This document shows positions 26,908 through 35,111 of a stretch of 64,000 nucleotides of DNA, piece after piece. The notes beneath the pieces are model-generated. The model saw only the letters and a program-made list of their open reading frames with translations. It searched no databases and was not told the DNA's origin. Every line of letters begins with the position of its first letter. The stretch's first letter is position 1. Both the position numbers and the translations under genes were made by a program. Source of the DNA: Lachnospiraceae bacterium (lineage in GTDB: Bacteria > Bacillota > Clostridia > Lachnospirales > Lachnospiraceae); NCBI GenBank assembly GCA_902363135.1, contig CABIZF010000008.1, positions 1 through 64,000 on the forward strand, read 5' to 3'.

Positions 26908-27510
26908 ATGGGAAAAATTTTTAAAACCAAACTGACGACAGCTACTATCGTGCTCATTCCGGCATGTATCGGAATTAACTATCTGGGAAAATTATTCGCA
27001 TCCCTCCTGAAGCTGCCACTCTGGCTGGACTGTATCGGAACCTGTATCGGTGCATGCCTTGGCGGTCCGGTGATCGGAGCGATCTGCGGAGCAGCGAATA
27101 ACCTGATTTATGGTCTGACTACAGGAGACAATATTACGCTGATTTATGCGCTTACCAGTCTTGGAATCGGTCTGGTTGTAGGTATTCTCGCTCGAATGGG
27201 ATTTATGGAGACATTTCCAAAGTCCTTTGTATGTGCGCTTGGCGGCGGTATGGCAGCCGTATGTATTTCCACACCGCTGAACATTGTGTTCTGGGGCGGT
27301 ACGACCGGCAACGTATGGGGAGATGCGGTATTTGCAGCTACACAGGCTTCCGGAATGGCTGTAGGCATCGGATCCTTCTTAGATGAAATTGTGGTAGATG
27401 TACCGGATAAGATATTGACAATTATCATCGTTTATTTTATCTTAAAAGGGCTTCCAAAGAAGCTGACCGCGCTGTATGATGTAAATGCAGAAGTAGAGAG
27501 ACTGGATTAA
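26908..27510 (+). CDS. ECF transporter substrate-binding (S) component, probably niacin
   Basis: The 200-aa membrane protein starts at 26908; a reading from 26848 would translate the leader. It has about six hydrophobic segments rich in Gly and Ala (for example LWLDCIGTCIGACLGGPVIG and LIYALTSLGIGLVVGILARM). S components bind a vitamin and sit on the shared EcfT-ATPase module, which is encoded directly downstream. The niacin assignment comes from the NiaR-like gene in the operon and not from residues in this protein. Other small substrates remain possible. Confidence 0.8.
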   Translation: MGKIFKTKLTTATIVLIPACIGINYLGKLFASLLKLPLWLDCIGTCIGACLGGPVIGAICGAANNLIYGLTTGDNITLIYALTSLGIGLVVGILARMGFMETFPKSFVCALGGGMAAVCISTPLNIVFWGGTTGNVWGDAVFAATQASGMAVGIGSFLDEIVVDVPDKILTIIIVYFILKGLPKKLTALYDVNAEVERLD

Positions 27511-28274
27511 TGAAAAATATCAGTTTATATATCAATCAGGGTTCATGGTTAAATAAGATGCACCCGTATACGAAGCTATTATATATTCTGACAGCAATTA
27601 TGATTCCATTGACAGGGGGAAAGCTTTGGCTTTTCCCTGTTATGATTGTAAGCAGTTTGGTTCTGCTTGCTAGTGGGAAAATTCTGAAGAGGGCACTGCC
27701 GCTGGTAGCGTTCTCTTTTACCTTAATTGTTGTCATTTTTTTGATACAGGGACTTTTCAATTACAACAATGAAACAGTCCTGTTTTCTGTTGGAGTTATT
27801 ACGTTCTATAAAGAGGGAATGCTCTTTGCCACCAGAATCGGCTGCAATATCCTGAATATGCTTCTCTCCTTTGGAATATTCGTACTGACCACTTCTCCGC
27901 AGGAGCTCGTGGATGAGCTGGAAAAAAGCGGATTCTCTCCGAGATTTGGATATGTGATCAATTCTGTATTTCAGATTCTGCCACAGATGATGGCAACAAA
28001 GGATACGATTACGGATGCGCAGCGAAGCCGTGGAATGGAGACAGAAGGCAATCTGCGGGTAAGAATCAAAGCATTTCTGCCGCTGATTTCACCGGTAGTG
28101 ATGAGCTCACTGATCAACACAAGAGAGCGGGCCATTGCGCTGGATGTGCGTGGCTTCGGAAGAAAGCAGAAGAAGACCTGGCTGTATGACAGGCCGAAAT
28201 ACAAATGGGATCCGGTGATCCGGGTGATTCTGGTCGTGCTCATGATAATCACCATTGTCTGGAGGATACTGTAA
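27510..28274 (+). CDS. ECF transporter transmembrane (T) component
   Basis: The 254-aa EcfT-like protein has four or five membrane segments and the cytoplasmic coupling region with the Ala-Arg-Gly type motifs: AQRSRGMETEG (about 170-180) and ALDVRGFGR (about 210-218). It overlaps the S-component stop by one base (TAATG), so translation is coupled. It links the S component to the ATPases. Confidence 0.9.
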   Translation: MKNISLYINQGSWLNKMHPYTKLLYILTAIMIPLTGGKLWLFPVMIVSSLVLLASGKILKRALPLVAFSFTLIVVIFLIQGLFNYNNETVLFSVGVITFYKEGMLFATRIGCNILNMLLSFGIFVLTTSPQELVDELEKSGFSPRFGYVINSVFQILPQMMATKDTITDAQRSRGMETEGNLRVRIKAFLPLISPVVMSSLINTRERAIALDVRGFGRKQKKTWLYDRPKYKWDPVIRVILVVLMIITIVWRIL

Positions 28275-29929
28275 TGGCAATAATTACGATGGAAAATCTG
28301 AAATATAAATATCCGGGGACAGACCATCTGGCACTGAACGGCATTACACTTTCCATTGAAAAAGGCGAATTTATCGGAATTGTCGGTCAGAACGGTGCGG
28401 GAAAAAGTACCTTATGTCAGGCAATCATAGGGCTGGTGCCACAGTTTTACCATGGAGCCTATGGCGGCTCGGTGAAGGTGAAGGGACGTCTGGCAGAAAA
28501 GGTACCGGTGCAGGAGCTGTGTGAGGATGTGGGACTGATTTTTCAGAATCCTTTTAATCAGCTTTCCGGTGCGAGAGATACGGTCTATGGTGAAGTCGCT
28601 TACGGACTTCAAAATCTGGGAATCCGACGGGAAGAGATGCAGGTGCGTATCGAGAAAGTATTGAAGCAGCTGGATATCTGGCAATATCGTGACCGTAATC
28701 CTTTTGAACTGTCCGGCGGACAGATGCAGCGGGTGGCGATCGCCAGCATTCTGGTAATGCAGCCGGAGGTGATGATCCTGGATGAACCCACCTCCCAGCT
28801 GGATCCGGAAGGAACGGAAGAGGTATTCCGTGTGGTTGAGCAGCTTTCCGGGACCGGCAAGACGATCATCATGGTAGAACAGAAGCTGGAAAAGATGGCA
28901 AAGTACTGTGACCGGCTGATTTTGATGCATGATGGAAAGGTGGTGGATTTCGACACCCCGGAGAAGATTTTTGCAAGGGATGATTTGGGTGAAATGGGTA
29001 TCCAGCCACCGGCTTTTGTGCGAATCAGCAAGCAGATGGGACTGAAGAATGCAGATGGGACTTATCCGGTCACGCTGGAGTCAACGGCTGCATTGTTTCA
29101 TCAGCATAAGGGCGATGCTGACATGACACAGGAACTGTGCTCAAAAGTAAAGCAGTCGGCCGGAAAGCCGGGATCCGAAGCACTGTTTCGGATGGAAGAT
29201 ATTTCTTTTTCCTATCAGAAAAATGTTCCGGTGCTGGAACATTTACATTTGTCACTGGATCAGAGAACCACAGCTATTATCGGACAAAACGGAGCGGGAA
29301 AAACGACATTGGTCCGTTTATTAAAAGGCTTACTGAAGCCGGTTTCCGGCACCGTGTATTTTGGTCGGGAGGATATCTCACAAAAGACAGTAGCTATGCT
29401 GGCCGGAAAAGTGGGGTATGTATTCCAGAACCCGGATGATCAGATATTCAAATACAATGTTCTGGACGAAGTCATGTTCGGCCCGCTGAATATTGGAATG
29501 GGCCAGGCAGAAGCAAAAGAAAAGGCATTAAAAGCATTAGAGATGATGGGGCTTGCCGGAAAGGAAAAGGAGAATCCCTATGATCTGGAGATGTATGAGC
29601 GAAAGATGGTGGCCATTGCATCTGTGGTGGCTATGAATACGGATGCAGTGATCTTAGATGAACCGACGATCGCACAGGACTATCCGGGCAAAAAACGGAT
29701 TGGGGAGATGATTCAGAGGCTTTCAGAGACCGGAAAGCTGGTCATTGCGATTCTTCATGACATGGATTTTGTGGCGGAAAACTTTGAGCGTGTGATTGTC
29801 ATGGCTTATGGAACGATACTGGCAGACGGAACTTCGGAGGAAGTGTTTGCACAGGACGAGGTATTAAAGGAAGCCAGATTAGAGAAACCATATATGACAC
29901 AGTTGATCGAGAGGTTTGCCGGAAGATGA
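28274..29929 (+). CDS. ECF transporter ATPase, two ABC domains fused in one chain
   Basis: The 551-aa protein starts at 28274 and overlaps the T-component stop by one base. It contains two ATPase domains. Domain 1 has Walker A GQNGAGKS, signature LSGGQMQRVAIA and Walker B VMILDEPTSQLDPE. Domain 2 has Walker A GQNGAGKT, but the signature position reads YDLEMYERKMVAIASV, which lacks LSGGQ, and Walker B reads AVILDEPTIAQD. Most ECF systems use two separate ATPases (EcfA1 and EcfA2), so this is a fused version with one degenerate signature. A longer in-frame reading from 28205 is rejected. Confidence 0.93.
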   Translation: MAIITMENLKYKYPGTDHLALNGITLSIEKGEFIGIVGQNGAGKSTLCQAIIGLVPQFYHGAYGGSVKVKGRLAEKVPVQELCEDVGLIFQNPFNQLSGARDTVYGEVAYGLQNLGIRREEMQVRIEKVLKQLDIWQYRDRNPFELSGGQMQRVAIASILVMQPEVMILDEPTSQLDPEGTEEVFRVVEQLSGTGKTIIMVEQKLEKMAKYCDRLILMHDGKVVDFDTPEKIFARDDLGEMGIQPPAFVRISKQMGLKNADGTYPVTLESTAALFHQHKGDADMTQELCSKVKQSAGKPGSEALFRMEDISFSYQKNVPVLEHLHLSLDQRTTAIIGQNGAGKTTLVRLLKGLLKPVSGTVYFGREDISQKTVAMLAGKVGYVFQNPDDQIFKYNVLDEVMFGPLNIGMGQAEAKEKALKALEMMGLAGKEKENPYDLEMYERKMVAIASVVAMNTDAVILDEPTIAQDYPGKKRIGEMIQRLSETGKLVIAILHDMDFVAENFERVIVMAYGTILADGTSEEVFAQDEVLKEARLEKPYMTQLIERFAGR

Positions 29930-30483
29930 ACGGAAGAGAGAGAAGAAACAAGCTCATTCAGATACTGTCGGAAAGCAGTACACCGCTTTCCGGAAAAGAG
30001 CTGTCGAAAAGATTAGATGTAAGCAGACAGGTGATCGTGCAGGATATGGCACTTCTGCGGGCACAGGACCATGAAATTCTTTCAACCAATCAGGGATATC
30101 TGCTGACAGGCGGGAAAAAGATCAGCCGTGTATTCAAAGTCATTCACAGCGATAAAGAAGTGGAAGAGGAGCTGGGCCTGATTGTGGATTATGGCGGACA
30201 TGTGGAAGATGTATTTGTATATCATAAGGTCTATGGAATTGTCCGGGCAGATCTTCATATTGCCAGCAGAAACGACATCAGGGAATTTCTTCAGGACTTG
30301 CAGAACGGACATTCTGCACTGTTAAAAAATATTACATCGGAGTATCATTATCATACGGTAAGCGCACCATCAGAAAGACTTCTGGATCTGATTCAGGACA
30401 AACTGCAGGAAAAAGGATTTCTGGCAGAATTGAAGGATTACGAACCGACCAATTTCCGGGAGAAAGAAAAAGAGAACGAATAG
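29926..30483 (+). CDS. niaR: NiaR-like transcriptional repressor (HTH plus 3H domain)
   Basis: The 185-aa protein has an N-terminal HTH_11 domain (about 5-60; SGKELSKRLDVSRQVIVQD) and a 3H domain (about 70-170; FKVIHSDKEVEEELGLIVDY, then VFVYHKVYG, then HYHTVSAPS), which binds nicotinate through metal-ligating histidines in the B. subtilis NiaR (YrxA) family. It overlaps the ATPase gene by four bases (ATGA) and is therefore in the importer operon. It points to niacin as the substrate and to negative feedback at the operator near 26830. Confidence 0.87.
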   Translation: MNGRERRNKLIQILSESSTPLSGKELSKRLDVSRQVIVQDMALLRAQDHEILSTNQGYLLTGGKKISRVFKVIHSDKEVEEELGLIVDYGGHVEDVFVYHKVYGIVRADLHIASRNDIREFLQDLQNGHSALLKNITSEYHYHTVSAPSERLLDLIQDKLQEKGFLAELKDYEPTNFREKEKENE

Positions 30484-30500
30484 TGTAGAAGGAGCGGAAG

Positions 30501-31127
30501 ATGAGGAGACGGAGCATACGGGAAACAGGAATACGGCTTTCGCTGACGGCAGTCGGCCTTGTGCTGCTGCAGCTTTCGAATGCGCTCACATTGCTCACCG
30601 CACTGGGTGCAGATCCTTTTCACGTATTTCTACAGGGGCTTATGCGACGCACGGGAAGCTCCTATGGTATTTTGTATATGATTGCCAGTCTGCTTCTGCT
30701 CGTGGTGCTGCTTTTTTTCCGCAGCCGGCCACAGACAGGCTCTTTGCTGTGCGCATTTTTTGGCGGCTGGATTTTAGAAGGCTTTCTTAGGCTGTTTGCA
30801 GAATGGATCGGGGAGGAGCTGTTCTTTCCGGTCCGGCTGCTTGTCGTATTTGCCTGCTGTCTATTGCAGGCATTTGGCATGGCGCTTCTGATCCAGAGTG
30901 ACAGTGGCACACTTCCCATGGAGCTGTTTTTGCGACATCTGAGCGTGCGGCTGCAGAAGCGGCCATATCTTGTGATTTTATGCTGTGACGCAGTGCTCAT
31001 TCTGGCAGGTATGCTTTTAGGTGGACAGTTTGGAATCGGTACGCTGCTGCTCGTGCTCTTATCAGGGCTTCTGACCGGACATTTTATGGGGGCAGCCGCG
31101 CAGGTGGTGAAGCGGGCCGTCGCATAA
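30501..31127 (+). CDS. YczE/YitT-like integral membrane protein
   Basis: The 208-aa protein has five hydrophobic segments. The pattern GVGL...LGADPFHVFLQGL... TGSSYGILYM... PMELFLRHL is like that of YczE-type proteins, whose biochemical role is unknown. It starts 17 bases after niaR with a GGAG site, so it could be part of the same transcript, though a niacin role is not indicated by sequence. Confidence 0.7.
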   Translation: MRRRSIRETGIRLSLTAVGLVLLQLSNALTLLTALGADPFHVFLQGLMRRTGSSYGILYMIASLLLLVVLLFFRSRPQTGSLLCAFFGGWILEGFLRLFAEWIGEELFFPVRLLVVFACCLLQAFGMALLIQSDSGTLPMELFLRHLSVRLQKRPYLVILCCDAVLILAGMLLGGQFGIGTLLLVLLSGLLTGHFMGAAAQVVKRAVA

Positions 31128-31160
31128 GAATCATTGCTTTTGACATTTGCGCATTTATTT

Positions 31161-31240
31161 TAACCGAATAAGCTGCGAAGCAGCATTCGGTTATGACATA
31201 TCATAAAGAGGGACCCTCTTGCGGGAGGATTCCTTATGAT
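31161..31240. repeat. Two hairpins between the YczE-like gene and the M28 gene
   Basis: TAACCGAAT (31161) pairs with ATTCGGTTA (31185) around an inner GCTGC-GAA-GCAGC stem. ATCATAA (about 31200) pairs with TTATGAT (about 31233), around AGAGGGACCCTCT. Neither has a T-run, so these are not simple terminators. Repeat family 2 copy B follows. Confidence 0.6.
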
Positions 31241-31244
31241 CTTA

Positions 31245-31307
31245 CAAGTAGCGAAGCTAGGCCCTGTCAGCAGAGCGGCAGGGATGGATTGCGAATATCC
31301 GCTTGAC
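31245..31307 (+). repeat. Dispersed intergenic repeat family 2, copy B (long form)
   Basis: CAAGTAGCGAAGCTAGGCCC, TGTCAGCAGAGCGGCAGGGA, TGGATTGCGAATATCCGCTT, GAC. It differs from copy A at only a few bases. It lies just before the M28 peptidase gene. Confidence 0.85.
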
Positions 31308-31330
31308 TAGGAAAAAGGGGGAAAAACAAC

Positions 31331-32554
31331 ATGAATTTACAGAAGATATTCGACGATACCGATTTTGTCCACACGAGTGGAACGAAGGAGGAACTGCAGG
31401 TAGCAGAGTATTTAAAGGCGCAGTGCGAGTCCATGGGAGTGGAAGCATACATGGAAGCGTTCCGTGTGCCGATGGGTGACATCGAGGAGGCGCATCTGTA
31501 TGCGGACGGAGAGGAGATCGAGTGCCGGGCCTGTCAGTGCTGCGGCAGCGGAAGCGTGGAAGGCGAGCTGTACTATATGCCGGGAACGGATTCGGTATCA
31601 ATTGCCGGAGCAAAGGATAAGATCGTCTTACTGGATATGGCGGGCGTGACGCATTTCGTGTATCAGGATCTGATGAAGGCGGGAGCAAAGGCCATTCTTT
31701 TCCAGCACGGGAATATGTATTATCCGCATGCGGATATCGACCAGAGAGACCTGCGTGAGGCCGTCGTAGGGGATGGAAAAAAGGTGCTCTGTGCGACTAT
31801 TCATTCCGGAGAGGCCGTTCGTCTGGTAAAGACGGGCGTGAAGCAGATTCGGCTTGAGGTACAGCAGAGGGAGTACGACGGCAAGTCCCATAACGTGATC
31901 GCAGAGCTTCCGGGTACCTGTGATGAGTGGATTGTCCTGAGCGCGCACTACGATACGACTTCTCTTTCGCACGGTGCATATGACAACATGAGCGGCTGTG
32001 CGGGGTTGCTTGGTATTCTGGAGCAGATGAAGGAGCAGCCGCGTCATTATGGACTGAGATTTGTCTTTTGCGGAAGCGAGGAGCGCGGATTGCTCGGTTC
32101 AAAGGTTTACGTGGCAGCGCACGCAGAGGAGCTCGACAAGATTGTGCTCAATATCAATCTGGACATGATCGGAACGTACATGGGTAAATTTATTGCCTGC
32201 GTATCCGCAGAAGAAAAGCTTTCTCATTATATCACCTACATGGCAGCGGAGGTTGGATTCCCGGTTGAGTCAAAGACCGGCGTCTACTCCAGTGATTCCA
32301 CCCCGTTTGCGGACCAGGGTGTCCCGGCCTTATCCTTTGCACGCGACGCCAGCCGCAATGTTGCACCGATTCATTGCAGGTACGATTTAAAAGAAGTCCT
32401 GTCGATGGAGCAGCTGCAAAAGGACATCAACTTCCTTACCACATTTACAAAACGCTTCGCCAATGCAGCGACCTGTCCGGTATCCCGCACGATTCCGGAG
32501 AAGATCAGGAAGGAACTGGACGAGTACCTGTACCGGAAGCGGAAAGAGGCGTAA
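31331..32554 (+). CDS. M28-family zinc aminopeptidase
   Basis: The 407-aa protein has no signal peptide and is probably cytoplasmic. Its C-terminal half (about 190-395) is an M28 peptidase, with di-zinc ligands and catalytic residues in SAHYDT (H206), AYDNMSG (D218), CGSEERG (E250/E251), NLDMIG and the final PIHCRYD histidine. The N-terminal and middle part contains a protease-associated-like insert (about 60-150). It probably trims N-terminal residues from peptides. It is followed by a strong terminator. Confidence 0.9.
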   Translation: MNLQKIFDDTDFVHTSGTKEELQVAEYLKAQCESMGVEAYMEAFRVPMGDIEEAHLYADGEEIECRACQCCGSGSVEGELYYMPGTDSVSIAGAKDKIVLLDMAGVTHFVYQDLMKAGAKAILFQHGNMYYPHADIDQRDLREAVVGDGKKVLCATIHSGEAVRLVKTGVKQIRLEVQQREYDGKSHNVIAELPGTCDEWIVLSAHYDTTSLSHGAYDNMSGCAGLLGILEQMKEQPRHYGLRFVFCGSEERGLLGSKVYVAAHAEELDKIVLNINLDMIGTYMGKFIACVSAEEKLSHYITYMAAEVGFPVESKTGVYSSDSTPFADQGVPALSFARDASRNVAPIHCRYDLKEVLSMEQLQKDINFLTTFTKRFANAATCPVSRTIPEKIRKELDEYLYRKRKEA

Positions 32555-32586
32555 AATAAAAGGTCAGATATTTTTATCGGATTATT

Positions 32587-32630
32587 GAAAAAGGTACAGA
32601 ACAATGCTAAGGTTGTTTTGTACCTTTTTT
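32587..32630 (+). terminator. Terminator of the M28 peptidase gene
   Basis: AAAAAGGTACA pairs with TGTACCTTTTT, with further AACAA/TTGTT pairing inside. The T-run gives a typical rho-independent form. Confidence 0.88.
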
Positions 32631-32682
32631 GCAGATAGAATGGTAGGGTGGAGGCTGTCAAGAGTTGAGATAGGAGGATTCT

Positions 32683-34821
32683 ATGAGACAGGATTTATCA
32701 AAGAACTGGGAAATTTTACAGGATGTGCATGACACGTGTGAGCAGCTTGGGCTGCCGGAGCATGAGGAGTTTATGACCCTGCAGGGACCGCAGATTTCAG
32801 AATGGGAGCCGCTGCCGGAGCTGAAGCAGCTGCAGCTGCTCTATTCCGAGCATCCGTACTGGGGAAGAGAGCTGCGCTATTTTAATGATGCTCCGTGGTG
32901 GTATAAAAAAGAATTTGAGCTGTCACTTGATGCGACGGATCATGTGGAACTGTGCTTTACGAATGTGGATTATTACTGCAAAATCTGGCTGAACGGTGTA
33001 TATCTTGGTTTTCACGAGGGATATTCAGCTCCGTTTTCCTTTTCACTGGATGAGGTGGTACAGCGAAATGGAAAGAATCGGCTGATTGTAAAGGTCTGGT
33101 CACCATGGGATGAAGAGGTGGCGGCTGACCAGCAGGAGAAACGTACTTTTGCGGTCTATCGGAATATGGTAAAAGGCACTTATGAGCATTCCGATACATT
33201 TATTCAAAGAGATGTAAACCCGGTTGGCATTTATGGAAGCGTCAGCCTGAGGATACAGAAAGGAGCCGGTTTTGCAGAAAATCCGGAATTTTCCTATCAG
33301 CTGGATGAAGCGCTGGAGCGTGCTGATCTGCATTTGAAGGTAAAGGTGCGGAGGCCGGAAGCTGCTTCTTTGAGATGGAGTATTACGGACTGCTTTACCG
33401 GGGCGGTGGTTTTGTCGAAAAATGAGGAGCTGACCGGTGTACAGCCTAGCGGGGACTCTGAGCTGGCAGTCGCTTGTCTGGACGGAACCCTTTCCAATGT
33501 CCGGCTCTGGAACACCTGGGATAAAGGAACACCGTTTGTTTATCAGGTAAAAGTGACGCTTTGCGCAAAGGATGGAACGGTACTGGATGCTTATGAGGAG
33601 ACGACCGGATTCCGGAAAATTGAGATGCAGCGGACACCGGAGATGACAAAGTTTATCTTAAACAGAAAAGATTTTTATATGAGAGGAACGGCATATTTTC
33701 CGGATGTGTATGTATCGGCAATGAATGAGGAGCGTTATCGCAGAGATCTGTTGCAGATTAAAAACAGCGGCTTCAATATGGTTCGTGTTCATGTGCATGT
33801 GGATCTTCCGGTTTTTTACGAGCTGTGTGATGAGCTTGGTCTTGGAATTATGCATGATTCCGAATATAACTGGACGCATCCGGGGGATGAAGCGTTTGCG
33901 GATCGTTTTGTTCGTATATATCTGGAAACAGTAGACATGCTGAAAAAGCATCCGTCGCTGTTTTGCTGGATCTGCATGAATGAGCCGGGCGACCTGACAG
34001 TAAGTACGGGGGCGAAGCTGTTTGCAGCGATACGTGAGCATGATCCGAGCCGTCCGGTCATCAAGGGTTCCTTTTGCGTAGATGATCCGGATAGCGGAGA
34101 CAGCCATAACTATACCGGATCGTTGAATGGAGCTGACGGACATTACAGCGACATTTACGGGACGACAGAAAAAATGAATACGGAGTTTGGATTTGATGCG
34201 CCGCCATGCATAGATGACCTGAAAAAGATGCCGCCGGTATACCGCCGTCTGCAGCCGATTCTGGATAATCTGGATTCAATCGGGCAGTATCAGTACCATC
34301 TGCTGAAATACTATATCGAGCATTATCGTATGCAGAAGTATAAGCCAAATGCAGGCTATGTGCAGTTCTTGTTTAATGATATGTGTCCGCAGACATTTTA
34401 CGGTATTTATGATTACTGGGGACTTCCGAAGAAAGGACTGCAGGCTGTGCTGGAGAGCAATATGCCAGTCGGAATATTTTTAAAATTTAAAGACAAGCTG
34501 GATGCGATTTATGCGGTCAACGATTACAGCTATGCGCTTGGCATTTGCCGTGTAGGCTACAGTATTACTGATGAGACAGGAAAGGTAGTAGCCGAGGATA
34601 CAAAGGATATCGATATAAAAGAGGATTCGCTCACAAAGCTTTGGGAGTTTGATGGAACGATTCACAGCGGCAGTGTTTATAATGTTGCACTGTGGATTGA
34701 GCAGGACGGAAAACTCCTGGCACGGAATGAATATCACGATGTATTTTATATGCCGCAGCACACGCCGGGTCATCCGACTTATATGAGCCATGAGACCGGC
34801 TGCAGAATTTACTGGGCATAG
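32683..34821 (+). CDS. Glycoside hydrolase family 2 enzyme
   Basis: The 712-aa protein has no signal peptide. An N-terminal sugar-binding beta domain (about 60-190; WWYKKEFEL, VELCFTNVDYYCKIWLNG, NPVGIYGSV), an Ig-like sandwich (about 195-310), and a TIM barrel follow. The acid/base glutamate is E434 in CMNEPG, and the nucleophile is probably E501 in NTEFGFD. Family members are beta-galactosidases, beta-mannosidases, beta-glucuronidases and exo-glucosaminidases, and the sequence alone does not decide between them. It stands alone, with an AGGAGG site and a terminator after it. Confidence 0.88.
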   Translation: MRQDLSKNWEILQDVHDTCEQLGLPEHEEFMTLQGPQISEWEPLPELKQLQLLYSEHPYWGRELRYFNDAPWWYKKEFELSLDATDHVELCFTNVDYYCKIWLNGVYLGFHEGYSAPFSFSLDEVVQRNGKNRLIVKVWSPWDEEVAADQQEKRTFAVYRNMVKGTYEHSDTFIQRDVNPVGIYGSVSLRIQKGAGFAENPEFSYQLDEALERADLHLKVKVRRPEAASLRWSITDCFTGAVVLSKNEELTGVQPSGDSELAVACLDGTLSNVRLWNTWDKGTPFVYQVKVTLCAKDGTVLDAYEETTGFRKIEMQRTPEMTKFILNRKDFYMRGTAYFPDVYVSAMNEERYRRDLLQIKNSGFNMVRVHVHVDLPVFYELCDELGLGIMHDSEYNWTHPGDEAFADRFVRIYLETVDMLKKHPSLFCWICMNEPGDLTVSTGAKLFAAIREHDPSRPVIKGSFCVDDPDSGDSHNYTGSLNGADGHYSDIYGTTEKMNTEFGFDAPPCIDDLKKMPPVYRRLQPILDNLDSIGQYQYHLLKYYIEHYRMQKYKPNAGYVQFLFNDMCPQTFYGIYDYWGLPKKGLQAVLESNMPVGIFLKFKDKLDAIYAVNDYSYALGICRVGYSITDETGKVVAEDTKDIDIKEDSLTKLWEFDGTIHSGSVYNVALWIEQDGKLLARNEYHDVFYMPQHTPGHPTYMSHETGCRIYWA

Positions 34822-34912
34822 AACTACGGATAGCAGGGAGCAATCCGCAGGCATCATAGTATAACGCAGAGAAGAAAAAGAGGGCTGTGAAAAGAGAATA
34901 GTCCAGAAAAAA

Positions 34913-34957
34913 GAAGGACCAAGGGGTTTCTTATAAAACCCTGAGGTCCTTTTTTGG
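34913..34957 (+). terminator. Terminator of the GH2 gene
   Basis: AAGGACC pairs with GGTCCTT and AGGGGTTT with AAAACCCT inside it, followed by TTTTTT. It is about 90 bases after the GH2 stop. Confidence 0.85.
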
Positions 34958-34999
34958 TGTGTCCGGCAACGCAAAATAGAACTTTTGTGTATTTAGAAC

Positions 35000-35028
35000 T
35001 AGTCAATTCGCTGAGATCTTGGTATAAT
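35000..35028 (+). promoter_or_regulatory. Promoter of the hybrid kinase gene
   Basis: A perfect -10 TATAAT (35023-35028) preceded by TGG, with TAGTCA 17 bases upstream as a weak -35. Confidence 0.65.
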
Positions 35029-35111
35029 AAAAGATTAGGACATGCACTGGCATCGGTAAGAGAAAGGATATCCAAACCGAAACAGATATGGAATAATTTG
35101 GAGAGTGTGAT

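Noticed and set aside
28205..28273. Longer start for the fused ECF ATPase
   Set aside because: It overlaps the T-component gene, and the family N-terminus begins at the ATG overlapping its stop.
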